The notes: a model not told the origin generated them from the sequence alone. Positions 46,721 to 62,518 are shown, counted from the first letter of the stretch. The stretch is DNA of 64,000 nt from Osedax fenrisi (GCA_964019155.1 OZ025240.1:98017386-98081385); one strand, 5' to 3'. Numbers and translations are program-made.

Positions 46721-47151
46721 AAAGTTCAACATATTAAAGAATAAGTGCATTATATATTGGTTATTTCTAAGAATACTATTAACAGTTTTAAAATATTTCT
46801 ATAATTGTTTTCGCAAGTATTACATTTCTGTACATAGTGAGTACATTTATGTAAGTTTAATTCTAACGTATATGTTTTACCTAGTCATCAGGCCACTATC
46901 GTTTTAAATTTGAAAGATGGGAATGAAAACCAAGAGAGTAAAATAAAGCTAATATATATAGTTTATAAGTATTCGTTGTTATTCTATTTGCATACTATAC
47001 TCCTAAATATGATGTAAGGACAAGTCTAAGTTATACGATTAGAAGTAGATCAAGATATTTCTGGATGAGTAATTTCTAGTCGACTATGAAAAATATTTAA
47101 TAATTTCTATATATCGACGTATAAAGAGAAGAGGAATATGTATAGCTGAAG
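46721..47151. other. No clear gene
   Basis: Probably more LINE-derived sequence, but I could not follow a frame. Confidence 0.3.
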
Positions 47152-47265
47152 ACAGTTTATTGTTCCCACTACGATTCATGAGTCACGGGATTGCAGTACA
47201 TTAATAATTACGAATACCTAAATATAGCTATAGCTTATTTATAAACTTCCCCATATCAGTATGTA
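47152..47265 (+). repeat. LINE 3'-end repeat, left of the second R2-like fragment
   Basis: It contains AGACAGTTTATTG, then CTACGATTCATGAGTCACGG, then CCATATCAGTAT. The same ~110 bp recurs at 48499-48607 on the other side of the R2-like fragment. A further ~140 bp of LINE-tail-like DNA (AATAAAATATTTTA) runs to the R2-like boundary. Confidence 0.7.
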
Positions 47266-47404
47266 TACATATAACCTACCCTCCCTTTTCCTTTATTTTT
47301 ATTGTACTTTATTTATTTTATTTTTGTTTCCTTCTCATGACGCCCATAACCACCACGTGATTTTGTAGTCAATAAAATATTTTAAAATAAATATATATAT
47401 ATAT

Positions 47405-48490
47405 ATTTTCGGACAATGGTTGGTTAATAACCAGAGCCAATTATCCCATTTATTAATGAAAACATATTAATACAAATATGATGAAGTAGGCAAGGGAGAG
47501 GCCAGACAATTAGGGAATTTACAATAATCCATTGCAGCAGTATTTGCGATAAATATTTAGACTAGCTATCATAACACTATTACTGAGTAGCGTAATATCA
47601 TGCTTCCTCAGGCCTAACGAATATAGGTATTTAGACGTTAGTGATGAAGGTATGCCACGCCAGTTCCAACAAGAGGCACTTAATTTAGCTGCTTTGCACC
47701 AGTAAGTTATTTAGCATAGGAGAGTATTTCAGGTTAGTTATAGTAGTCCGTTTAGTGTCGGTAATTAGTATCAGTATCTATTGTATCAGTTGAAATGTGC
47801 ATATCTATATTATAAATGATATCATTACGGTATGCCAGTAAGTCGGGTTTGCGTAAGCCAATATGTGTGTGTATATGTGGTTCCAGTATAGTTTTAAATG
47901 TGTACTTATTCAGTAGAGTGATTAAAAGATCGTTAACGTAATTATGCCTGTGAATAATGTTACTATAATTAAATCTACAGGTCTGCATAATATGATTTAG
48001 GCAGTCATATTTATAATTACACCATCACCTTAAACAGTTTGTATTTAAACTTGGAAACATACGTTTGCATCTGAAATGTGTATACAGTAGACCGTGCTTA
48101 AGATTTACCATATATACAAAATTACGACCAGAAAACATCTTTATATGAGAAGTTATCCAATTATTGATAAAAGGATTATGCGTGCCTAATTCTAAACCCT
48201 TACCATCGACAGAATTAAATAAATATATTGTATGATATTTATTTATGGTGTTATCAATAAACGTGTATTCATCGTATAATCGAGGTGTAGACCATTTAGA
48301 ATAACGCTATCGGGAAGAGTTTGAATAATAGTGTCATCATTCCTTCTAATGGATGAAATCCTTTTTAGCCGCAGCACCGGTATTGCCAAAAAAAGTTATC
48401 TATTAGTGTATTCTATATTTAACGCTTTAATTGTAGAATTATCAATAGATATAAAACTATATGGGTTACATATCCATTGTTTTTTCTTTG
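47405..48490 (-). mobile_element. R2-like non-LTR retrotransposon, zinc finger and endonuclease part, antisense
   Basis: On the minus strand this longer copy starts near the RT thumb (48490) and contains a cysteine-histidine knuckle (N-C-L-R-(stop)-W-C...D-C-L-N-H-I-M-Q-T-C) followed by H-R-H-N-Y-V. Then comes the restriction-like endonuclease: E-P-H-I-H-T-H-I-G-L-R-K-P-D-L, with R-N-D-I-I-Y-N-I-D giving the PD...D catalytic signature. A stop near 47752 and further damage follow. The end aligns with 3045-3442 and shares its 3' terminus TCCGAAA. Family knowledge: R2-type proteins cut a specific target, often rDNA, and prime reverse transcription there. This copy sits in LINE-tail DNA, not rDNA. 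Confidence 0.7.
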
Positions 48491-48498
48491 GGTTAAAA

Positions 48499-48607
48499 AG
48501 ACAGTTTATTGTTCACCCTACGAATCACGAATCACGGGATTGCAGTGAATTATAATTCATACTATAGTAATTAGGAATACCTAAATAAATAATAAGCTAA
48601 ATATCCC
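48499..48607 (+). repeat. LINE 3'-end repeat, right of the second R2-like fragment
   Basis: Partner of 47152-47265. It passes into (AT)n DNA after CCATATCAGTAT. Confidence 0.7.
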
Positions 48608-48623
48608 CATATCAGTATATATA

Positions 48624-48681
<58 letters not shown>

Positions 48682-49270
48682 ATTTTCTAATAAGATTATG
48701 TTGATATACAAAATAACTGAATTATAAGTTAAGCTAAATATGATATATTACTATATGATATAGTTTAATTATTTGTTTTAGGTAATCCTTCTTTAAAATA
48801 AATAGTGAAAATCTTCTATCTTATAAATCAGTTAATAGTGTAAAAATGTAAAAATAACATGTATATATAACATGTGTTTTACATATGTATTAAAATTAAA
48901 TAAATCCTAATATTTTGTAATTCTCTAAATTGTTCATATATCAGTTTGTATCTATTTCCCCTAAATATCGTTATACCACCCACGTATTACGGGTAGTTTT
49001 CCCTGATTTTCGTTATTTATTGTATAACACAATATACTATTTACTTTATTTTATGTATCTCATAAATAAGTAGATATTTACCAACATGTTAGTCGTGATA
49101 ATTAACTATTTAGGTTAATACTCCAATAAATATATTTAGTTTTTCATAATAAACTATAGTGGTATACTTATTGTATATTACAAATTATATATAATACTTA
49201 TCCTAATTATATATATATATAATTATAATTAATACTTATCTGGTTCTTATAAGATATATATAAAATTCTG

Positions 49271-49307
<37 letters not shown>

Positions 49308-49689
49308 CTTATCTAATTACTTTATGTAAATTCCATATTATCGTAGTTAATATACCAAAATTAACATTAATGTAAACAATAAAAACAATTATTTCTCATC
49401 AGAAGTCACCATATTTATTAATCATTTAGTAAAATAAGTATTTTTACAATTTTACGATTAGGCATTTTTAGATATTAACAATTATCAATATTATATATCA
49501 TTCAATACTTATTTAAGATACCCCCACGATGGGAGGTCCATAATAATCAATAAATAAATATTCTATTTTTAAATTCAACCATGAGTAAATAATGCAGTCA
49601 CGAATAGGAATAATTACCTTCATAACAATCGTCATATATGGTTAATATATTTATATATTTAGTAAATTTTAGCTAATATATTTATTATA
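48608..49689. other. A+T-rich DNA, no gene seen
   Basis: Contains (AT)n at 48625-48668 and 49283-49303 only. Confidence 0.4.
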
Positions 49690-49869
49690 CGCGATGAAAA
49701 ATCCAAATTATGAGAAAATATCGTTTATTATAACCGATTATTTACTATGAGTCATGTTTACTATAACCGATGAAACTCACATGTAAATAGGTTGAAATCC
49801 AACAAATTATTGTAAAATGTTTACTATAATAGGTATTTCCTATACACGACGCTTACTAATAGCGACTTT

Positions 49870-49873
<4 letters not shown>
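49690..49873. other. Possible pogo-like element end
   Basis: TTTACTATAACCGATGAAAC-type words recur, and the right end GCGACTTTCATTG precedes TA. Read in reverse it is CAATGAAAGTCGC, similar in style to pogo termini. No left end was found. Confidence 0.25.
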
Positions 49874-49913
<40 letters not shown>

Positions 49914-50159
49914 CCTATAGGTTATCTGTTACAGCTTACCCGTTATACTGATAATATAAAGGTGTATTGACTCAATGAAAACGATGGATATTTGTAGCCG
50001 TCAAGTTGATATAATAAAATACATAAATCAATAAATACACGAATAATAATATATTTAAAAGAATACATTATAATGATAAAATATGTGAATATAGTCGCCA
50101 TTTGAAAGTATACTTATAACACTGTTATAACAAACGATGATATAGTCCGTATACTTATA

Positions 50160-50402
50160 AGTCATCGGGAAGACATTGGTGAAGCAACAGTGAAAGCAGC
50201 TGTTGCATACATAGATGAGACAAACGGCACACCGAGTTTCATTAGCTTACAGTTGCGACTGGGCAACGTAGCTGCTAGAATGCTGACCCCCTTTGATAGG
50301 TATTTCAGCACTACCATATATATCGCCTTGTCGCGAAGTCGAAACTTGCATATATCTCGAAACTTCAACCACCCTATAGTTTCGACATTATGGAATGGAT
50401 AG
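50160..50402 (+). other. Possible exon with normal coding-like composition
   Basis: A G+C-richer 240-bp patch is open in the plus frame: E-A-T-V-K-A-A-V-A-Y-I-D-E-T-N-G-T-P, then L-R-L-G-N-V-A-A-R-M-L. The minus strand is also open over part of it. I do not recognise the protein, and splice sites are not convincing. Confidence 0.25.
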
Positions 50403-53258
<2,856 letters not shown>

Positions 53259-54905
53259 AGGGAAAGTAACCTAATACGATAACCTAGAACTCACAGATCA
53301 ACTATCAAGAAGTTCAACCAGGTATGGAATGGTATAATCACAGAAAAAAAGTAAAGTGATGGTAAACTCTAACAACAATTCTATACATGCAAATATCACC
53401 CTCTATGGAGAAAAGCTGTAAGAAGTTGATAAGTTTTGCTATCTGGGTTCAACCCTTACAAGAGAAGGATCATGTGAAGCGGACATCGGAATCAGATTAG
53501 TTCTTGCTATATCCGCGATAGTACGGTTATATACTACATGGAACAGCAAACAAATAACTTTCAAATTTAAACATAATCTTTATCGTTCTCTCTTATTATC
53601 GATCCCTACTTATGGATGCGAGACATGGACGATAAATAAAGCCACGCAAAAGAAAATTAAAGCTTTTGAAAATAAATCGAATAGAAAATTACTCAGTATT
53701 ACATATCAAGAGAGAACAACGTGTTCGTCCGTAACAAAATTATTGAAGTAATTGGTAACTTCGAACCGTTCCTGCAAACAATTAAACGACGCAAATTAAA
53801 GTGGTTTGGACATATATCCAGGCATGGTCATTTGTGCAAAACAATCATGCAAGGAGCGGTCGAAGGTTCTACAATTCGAGGTCGCGCAAAACAAAAATGG
53901 ATAGATAACATTGTTAAATGGACAAAGAATAATGTTAATTGTTTGATTAAAGATGTGCATTAACGAGACGACTGGATACATTATGTTATTCTGGCGTCAC
54001 TGATTCCCCTACGATTTACGAGTCACGGTATAACAAACTAACAAGCTAAACCTAATACGGACACTTTAACAATAAATGGTTTTAACATTTTATGACTCGT
54101 TATTTGTATTAAATAATTAAAATATATTAATATTATATGATTATAGATATTATTGTGATTTTATAATTTTATTTAATCTTTTAATTCCATAGATAACGGG
54201 GATGTCCGTATTCGGTATTCATGTCCGAATACGGACACCCTATATACCAATAAATAAACTATATATTATTGATGATCAATCAGACAAATTGTAATTAAAT
54301 TATTTATAATTAATTTTATGAACAATGTATTCTAATTTAATTAGTTAATAATTTATTTATTATTATTATTTTTTTAATTAATAATACAATTTAAATATAT
54401 AAATATTAACAATATTAGATTTAGCTTTATTGCAGGTATTACTAATATAAAGCACACGATTTTTATGAAAATGAGAATAGTTCATACGCTGTACGCTGAT
54501 TGGTTATAGAGTGCCCGTATTAAGAAATGTAGAGTGTCCGTATTAGGGACTTATATGACCTCTAGATATATGCTTATAACTATAAGAATATTTTATAACA
54601 AATATAGAAATTATATATATATAATTTTATAATGCTTTATTTTTTAATAATATAGTGTTATATTTTATATCGATACATTTGTATATTCTTGAGAAGGTTT
54701 TAAGTTGAAATTTTTTTTCATAAATTAAAAAATGTAATAACAAAATCAGTTTATTGGATATATCAGCAATATATTGAATAATTAAAAAATAAAAATAATT
54801 TGTTAGACTATTTATATAATTATGAATAATTGATTAATTACAAATTTGTGTGTAGGGTGTATGGTTCAGAGATACCGAAAGTGTCCGTATTCGGTTACTT
54901 TCCCC
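53259..54905. mobile_element. GGGGAAAG MITE, copy 3, split by a LINE
   Basis: The left terminus (AGGGAAAGTAACCTAATACG) is separated from the rest by a 5'-truncated LINE. From 54049 on, the copy is collinear with copies 1 and 2 and ends ACTTTCCCC before TA. Without the insertion it is about 866 bp long, as the others are. Confidence 0.8.
53279..54048 (+). pseudogene. 5'-truncated LINE inserted in MITE copy 3
   Basis: It is flanked by the 11-bp duplication AACCTAATACG (53268-53278 and 54049-54059). The plus strand encodes the RT C-terminal region of the same group as copy B: Y-L-G-S-T-L-T-R-E-G, I-P-T-Y-G-C-E-T-W-T-I-N, L-K-W-F-G-H-I-S-R and K-Q-K-W-I-D-N-I-V-K-W. The 3' end carries CTACGATTTACGAGTCACGG and has no poly(A). 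A frameshift near 53720 and a stop near 53360 are present. Confidence 0.85.
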
Positions 54906-55385
54906 TATATTAGTACTCTAGAAATAAATAATGTGTTAAATAAATATACATTTAGGTATAAAATACTATCTATATAGGTAATATATATATATATATAATT
55001 TCTAAATATGCTAATTACGATAAGAATACGATAAGATAATACACGCATACAATGGTGTATCGCACCAACACGGGCTAGGTAACTAGTGATGTAACGGTTC
55101 GAGCGGAACAATAGAAACATACGCGCATCCGTACATACCTAACAGGTGCTGCTGCTACTCGCGTGAGCTATAGGAAGGCTAAAAAACTTAGAATCACGTG
55201 ACCAGCCCCCCAGCCTCCTCCTCCTCCTCCTCCATCTCGGCAGGTAAACCCCCTCAGGTATACGTAGCGCCGACACGCGTGGATTATAGTTCAAACCGAC
55301 ATACTATGATACAGGGGTTAGTCGTATACACTATTTGCATGAATGTAGGCATTTACATGCATCTTAGTGTATATATTAATATATA

Positions 55386-55444
<59 letters not shown>

Positions 55445-55484
55445 ATTCAAGATAGTTTAAATTGTACTATTGATTAGATATTAT

Positions 55485-55559
<75 letters not shown>

Positions 55560-55790
55560 TATAGTATATCGTTATCATTACATATTTTGAACCATTAGTA
55601 ATAGTAAGTTATCGGTGCATTATAAGTAAACGAATGCATATTATTATACTAGATGCATATGTTATAATATATATTAGAATAATATCGTATACGATGTTAT
55701 ATTTAATTATTACAATGTTCATGTGCATTTCATATATTAAAGTATAAAATTCATATTGTTGCAATAATATTATAATTTTTAAATATTATA
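54906..55790. other. No gene called
   Basis: A G+C-richer patch at 55080-55310 contains (CCT)n at 55212-55231, CACGTG at 55195 and a GGCAG/GTAAAC donor-like site, but every frame back to the nearest acceptor is closed. (AT)n tracts lie at 55392-55438 and 55493-55558. Confidence 0.35.
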
Positions 55791-55871
55791 TTAGTAGTAG
55801 TAATGATAATAGTAACAGAATATTATGACAATTGTATTATTATTATAGAATACCTCTGTAATAGTATATAT

Positions 55872-56836
<965 letters not shown>

Positions 56837-57108
56837 TATTATTGTAGGAGTAATTATATTATTAATCCATAATATTATGATATTGAAATAATATTAAATA
56901 TATTTAATTTAATTTAGTACATTAGATATATTTAAAATAAAATAATTTATAGAAATATTTATTATAATTTTATGATATTTAATTTAAACAGCATTACTTT
57001 TATGCTAAAACATACGTTATAATGTTAATATATTATATATTATATTATATTATTATATATATAGCATATAATAATAATAAAATGTAGAAGGAGTCAAGCT
57101 TTATGATA

Positions 57109-57114
57109 TTTATT
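57109..57114 (-). terminator. Poly(A) signal AATAAA
   Basis: On the minus strand AATAAA lies about 66 bp after the stop codon of the membrane-protein exon at 57180. Confidence 0.5.
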
Positions 57115-57179
57115 TCGTAACAAAATTAACGTCACCACGCTTCTCCACTCGTAGATTATCCATCTTTTATCGTCGTTTC

Positions 57180-57588
57180 TCAAACCACGACATCCTCTTG
57201 CGCAGACTTATAATCCTTATCGACTTTAGCATCGGCGTCCTTGTCCGAACCTTTGCCCTTGAAAAGGAATAATGTCATAATTACCACTACCACCACCGCC
57301 CCTATTATTCCACCTATTAGGGTGACATTCATACCCTCATCGACGTAACCGGCCAGCGTAGTGGTGATATCTCCACTTCCCGCCTCGCCTTCAGATTCTA
57401 GTGAGGCGGTTGTGTTATTGATGTTAGTGGTATCGTTAGACATACTGGATAGCGACGTGGGAGTTATGCGTGTGTCTACGTGGGAGGTCTGTACCGCTAC
57501 TGTCGTGCTGTTCTGCTTTGTTGTTTGTGAAGCACGCGTCCAGTGTGTAGGTGGTTGTGTTTGGGTTGTAATTACGAATACGGGAGTT
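57180..57588 (-). CDS. Terminal exon of a Thr-rich single-pass membrane protein
   Basis: On the minus strand an open frame begins after an AATAAAG acceptor (57589-57590) and ends at TGA (57180-57182). Its first ~85 residues are rich in Thr, Ser and Asn with many N-x-T sites (S-N-D-T-T-N-I-N-N-T-T), like a glycosylated stalk. A membrane span follows: V-T-L-I-G-G-I-I-G-A-V-V-V-V-V-I-M-T-L-F. The tail is short and charged (F-K-G-K-G-S-D-K-D) and ends Q-E-D-V-V-V. The first Met (57443) lies inside the stalk and is probably not the true start, since the frame is open to the acceptor. A poly(A) signal follows. The ectodomain exons would lie at higher coordinates. I do not recognise the family. Confidence 0.55.
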
Positions 57589-57719
57589 CTTTATTGTTCC
57601 AGGAAATTGGTGCGCTAATTGGTCACTTAGCGAATTTAATATTTGAATATTTTGGCGCGTAATTTGAACGAAAAACGATTAGAAATATTAAAAATTAGTA
57701 AATGAGTAAAACAATGCGC

Positions 57720-57756
<37 letters not shown>

Positions 57757-57839
57757 TACATATATCTAATATAACCGGTGTAGTCATTGAAATGATTATA
57801 AACGAGTGAAATTTATAAACGAGTTCAACTTTAATAATT

Positions 57840-58480
57840 ACAAAAGACAAACCCAAGTTGAAAGAGCGCACTACTAGCTCGCGTATACCTCGCGGGGCAT
57901 TATTAAATATGAGTTATGCGTGTAAGCTGGCAGTTACCCCACTCGTAGTGTAAACAGCTTGATCCCACTACCGCCGTTTACCCGCGCCTCTCCTAGAACT
58001 GGCCGGCTAGTAATCGCGGCCGTGGATAGGTGGCGTCGGTAGTGGCGGCAGGCATTTCTATAAATAGAAATGGCGGTAGTGGCCGCATCTTCCCGCCGCC
58101 GGGTTATTGGTTGCTAAGTCTGACGGCGTCGAAGTCGCGCTCTCCCGTACATAGATATACGTATAAACAGGCCCCCTTTAGACACATATATGCAGATATA
58201 CGTATACATATAACCTATAAACGCAGATATTAAAACGTAGCCCCCTCTAAATATCGTTACTCAGATACACTCAATACGATACCCCTCCCCGTTTCTCTCT
58301 CACCGCTATAAGATGATCGAACCCCTCCCCCGTACAGAGTAAACCACTGCGCATGACAATCCGCCCCGTTCACGTAACCTCCTCGTCACACTCCGTTACG
58401 TAAGATAAGCCACGCCCCCTCCCCAGTCACCGATTACGTAACCCGTATATAACGACGTCTACTGCATAATGAGTGCCTTT
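57840..58480. promoter_or_regulatory. G+C-richer, CpG-containing candidate promoter region
   Basis: In a window of A+T-rich DNA this 640-bp stretch is clearly richer in G+C and CpG. It holds two TTACGTAA bZIP-type sites (58396-58403 and 58434-58441) just upstream of a TATATAA box (58446-58452) in plus orientation. It could drive a plus-strand transcript starting near 58480, or act for the minus-strand gene at 57.2 kb. No exon was identified to confirm either. Confidence 0.35.
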
Positions 58481-58532
58481 TCGGGGTATGTATTCTTTCG
58501 ATATACTTGTATATATATTATTAGATGTAGGC

Positions 58533-58546
58533 GTTTCTATAGAAAC
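58533..58546. promoter_or_regulatory. RFX X-box-like palindrome
   Basis: GTTTCTATAGAAAC is a perfect 14-bp palindrome that fits the X-box consensus GTHNYYATRRNAAC bound by RFX factors. Confidence 0.4.
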
Positions 58547-58596
58547 CATGTAGTGTTATTATTTAAGAATAATTATAATTCATATCAATACGTTTA

Positions 58597-58610
58597 GTTG
58601 CTATAGCAAC
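58597..58610. promoter_or_regulatory. RFX X-box-like palindrome
   Basis: GTTGCTATAGCAAC is a perfect palindrome matching the X-box consensus, 64 bp from the first. Paired X-boxes are typical of ciliary gene promoters, but no ciliary gene is seen nearby. Confidence 0.45.
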
Positions 58611-58828
58611 TGTGTAGATATCAGTTATAGACATCTTAACTAATAATATAATAATGTAAATGATTGATGTCGTTATAACTGAGGATGTAGAGTATATATC
58701 AAATATTTATTTAACATTTATAAATTTAAATTTAAAGACCATTTATTAATACAAATATGTCATAATAAAACATGCAAATAAATATACATATATATTTCTC
58801 CCTCTCCTCTTTATATTATCTATATGTA

Positions 58829-58896
<68 letters not shown>

Positions 58897-59049
58897 GATA
58901 TGATAATTAATATACAAAATAAATAAGTATATATATAGAGAAGTTAAGCATATATAATTATTATTTAAATTTAAGAATACATATTAATAATTTACAATTT
59001 ATTAAAATAATTATTATATATATATATATATATCTAATAATACTTGACA

Positions 59050-59083
<34 letters not shown>

Positions 59084-59150
59084 TACTTATACGTACATCA
59101 CAACTCAATGTTACGTAACATTATAATATGATGAATGCCACTGACGATGC

Positions 59151-59176
59151 TGATGATGGTGGTGGTGGTGGTGATG
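59151..59176. repeat. Short (GGT)n microsatellite
   Basis: GATGATGGT is followed by (GGT)n and GATG. Confidence 0.8.
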
Positions 59177-59247
59177 TTGCGTAATACAAGAATCACCTCT
59201 ACAGACATAAACAATACACATATACGAGCGCGCGTGCACGCGTCATA

Positions 59248-59320
59248 GTGGGCGTTAACTAAGGGTCATATCATTTATTTGTGGGCGGTAACCGAGGGTT
59301 ATATAATATATTTGTGGGCG
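59248..59320 (+). repeat. ~33-bp tandem repeat with GTGGGCG
   Basis: GTGGGCGTTAACTAAGGGT and GTGGGCGGTAACCGAGGGTT start two units of about 33 bp; a third GTGGGCG follows. Confidence 0.7.
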
Positions 59321-59435
59321 TGTCACGGCGCTGAATTTACAGGCGTGCTTACCTATCGGCGCGTGGGTGTTGTTATTTACCTTTTTACCATGATAATTAC
59401 TTTATGTATAGATGTATATATGTACATTATGTATA

Positions 59436-59459
<24 letters not shown>

Positions 59460-59470
<11 letters not shown>

Positions 59471-59610
59471 ATTAGATTTAGGCGTTTCTATAGAACCCCT
59501 ATAGGGTAATTATTGAAGAACAATTATAGTTCATATATGAACTATAGCATTTGCATACGTTTACTTTCTATAGAAACTGTACTGAAATGAGTTATAGAAA
59601 TCAGTTATAT
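59460..59610 (+). repeat. Duplicated X-box segment, copy 2
   Basis: Partner of 58515-58625. Its X-boxes are degenerate (GTTTCTATAGAACC at 59484; CTTTCTATAGAAAC at 59564). It also holds the perfect palindrome ATAGTTCATATATGAACTAT at about 59526-59545. Confidence 0.7.
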
Positions 59611-60099
59611 ATATATATATATACATGTGTGAGTTACACTGTACAGGGTTGAAAATTAACTTTCTGTGTAGATCAGCAGGCTAATGCATCAGATAGTGGA
59701 TGCGGATGCATACAATTACTGTTCCATTACAATACTATTTAGAAGGCGTTTTCTAATGTTGTTTTCAGTTATGTATTTGGTTACTTCGTTTAATCAACTC
59801 GTGGTATTTATTTTAAGAATTAACTACTTTTTCGATGGTGTTTTATAAATTTATAATCTAATCGAATATAAGATTATAATATATTCTCGTAATTTTATGA
59901 ATTATGTATTACATAGGTTATCATAATGGGAAAACTATATACATACATATATATCATGTGATATGTTTGAATTAATTAATTGGTGGGAATGAGTAGACGT
60001 CTAAGGAGAGATCGGGAAACAGCCATAGGAATAACTAGTGAAAGACACACATAGAGTGGCCGTAGCAGAAATAAATCTAGGGAGTATAGTGAGAGCGTG

Positions 60100-60145
<46 letters not shown>

Positions 60146-60413
60146 TGAGAGAGTGAGATGGAACGATCAGGTATATGAGTGATGAGTGATTTATGGTGAT
60201 ACATAACATTCTAGTTAGCTCTCGTTGATTCTCGTTGATTCTCGTTAACAAGTTGCGAGAGGGATATTACGTAATTAATACTGACGTGATCACTTTGGTG
60301 TAGGGGAGACTAGGGTAGAACTGACACTTTTACAACACACGCACACCTAAAACAGCGGGATAATGCAGTGCGTTATTAATACTTTATAATCAGTGTTAGA
60401 CTTTTATGTTCAA

Positions 60414-60474
<61 letters not shown>

Positions 60475-62461
60475 CTATATATATATATATATATATATAT
60501 TTATTATCTACATTTAATTGTAAATTAATGTAATCCATAATCGAAAATACACTAAGTTATTATAAACTTTTACGTTATTATACACATTCAACGATATTCC
60601 ATCATAAATATATGAAATATAATTGTACGCATAAATAACTATATTACTTTTTTTTTCATAATTACATTGTAAATAAACCCTTAATACCTCACCATGAATA
60701 GGCCAATATAGCGGTAAATATTAGTGTATTATACGAATGAAATAGTGGTGATATACGTAATATACTACATCGTTACATTCGGATGGACATCGTATTATAA
60801 TTGGATGTCATTTAATTTAAAATATAAGTTCATATATTTAAATACACGACAATATATTCAATATATACTACCATTACGTATATATATATATATATATTTA
60901 TATATTTTGAAGTCAAATATTGATTCGGTATTAACGAGGATCTAGAAACACTGAATCGTAATAACCATTGTTATACACACGCATCCGTTGTTTGTTTAAT
61001 TCATTAGAGGTACGGCCACCTCGATTAATTAATTAAGTATATCTCGTCGGGGGCGTAACGATGGGCGTGGCTAGAGGAGTATTACGAAAATATAACTAGA
61101 CTTCGTTATTAGAGTTCTAGTTACGATTTATTACATAATACGCGCTTTATTAAGAGAAATTAACGATATATGATTAATGATTACTATTCGTTGTCCTAAT
61201 TAATTCTAATTGCCGCCCTGTTTAGCGTAATAATTCGGTTGTACATAATGATAATAATAATAATACTAACAGTTATTGATTTACATATATACAAATTAAC
61301 CCATCAATAATGTTATAAACAACTGTAAGATGCCCGGGATAATACACAAACAAAATTAATATTTTATTCTCTCTTTTAATATATCGTTTTTAAATTCTCA
61401 TTAAGTTCTTGGTAAACATAAGAGAAAACAATAAATAAGTGGGATCGTCATAATTAACCGTAGACATACCTCTTACAAACTAATGACTATTCCACCGAGC
61501 TCAAATCTTAGTAATCGGTACTTTCCCCAGATATTGGTATTTGCTTATTAATTAGAATGAAAATATGTTATTTTAACGTATAACAACCGATAATAACATA
61601 ATCTAAATAAGAGTATTTAATATAGGTGTTATGTTAAATATGTTTGCACCGATATATGATCTATATTATTGGAAACGATATTTATCGACATTAACGTTTA
61701 AATATACATTAACCGTACGAACCAATGCTTGTAGGAATGTCTTCAAATATATCATAATTACTTTTCAGTGGACAGTATTCTATTTTAGTGGTTGGTTAGA
61801 GAATCATAGTTAATTCTAGGTAAAAACGTGATACTAGATTCGATAATTAAATAATATCAAAATAATTCAACCGTGGAAAGTATAGTTATTAATATTTGTT
61901 TGAAGATGATTTGTTTCTAGTATATATGCATATAACTAATTATAGTTTATGTCGATTATTTCATGAGATTAAAAAGTCTTTCGATATCACAATGATAAAG
62001 TAGTATTTCTGATACTATTTAAAATTATTTATATATTTTATAATTTTGATTATTATTTTATAATTAAAAAATTAATATAATAATTCCGATGCATAGACTA
62101 TATGTAATATATGGATTTATATTTAAAATTATTTCACATTTATTGGAAATAAAAAATATTAAAGAAGTAATTTTACAAAAGATTTTATTTCAATTAATTT
62201 CAATTCATTTGCACAATATTCAAAAAATTTGTAATTATTTCGATTTTATCATAAATATTTAAAATAATAATGTTTAATTATTATATTACCTAACATTAAT
62301 ATAATAAACTTTGGCTCACTTACGCCTGAACGATAGTCAGTTACAGTGAACCAATTACATAATTTATCTTTTATATTTAGATTCAGCGGTGTCTAGTCTA
62401 AATATAACTGATGAAATCCTACATCGCGACAAAACTCGTCATATCGTCATACACTTATACC
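59611..62461. other. A+T-rich DNA, no recognisable gene
   Basis: Contains (AT)n tracts (60107-60142, 60420-60500), a 10-bp CTCGTTGATT repeat near 60222, and a GGGGAGACTAGGG word at about 60305 resembling a MITE terminus. No coding evidence is seen. Confidence 0.4.
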
Positions 62462-62518
62462 TATATTGTTATTGTTATTGTTATTATTGTTATTGTTATT
62501 GTTATTGTTGTTATTATT
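62462..62518. repeat. (TTATTG)n microsatellite
   Basis: TATTGT units with TTATTA interruptions over about 57 bp. Confidence 0.85.

Larger units (their letters stand above)
58515..58625 (+). repeat. Duplicated X-box segment, copy 1
   Basis: GGCGTTTCTATAGAA, then AATTATAATTCATAT, then TACGTTTA...CTATAG...AAC recur in the same order at 59460-59610. Both copies start after an (AT)n/ATTATTAGAT edge. Confidence 0.7.

Noticed and set aside
55140..55238. Acceptor-to-donor interval with (CCT)n as an exon
   Set aside because: All three frames contain stops between the acceptor and the donor.
57361..57618. Plus-strand open frame over the membrane-protein exon
   Set aside because: It is the antisense shadow of the minus-strand Thr-rich exon and lacks a domain.
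59279..59509. 76-residue open frame starting GTGGGCGG
   Set aside because: It begins in a tandem repeat and runs into (AT)n; no conserved feature is seen.
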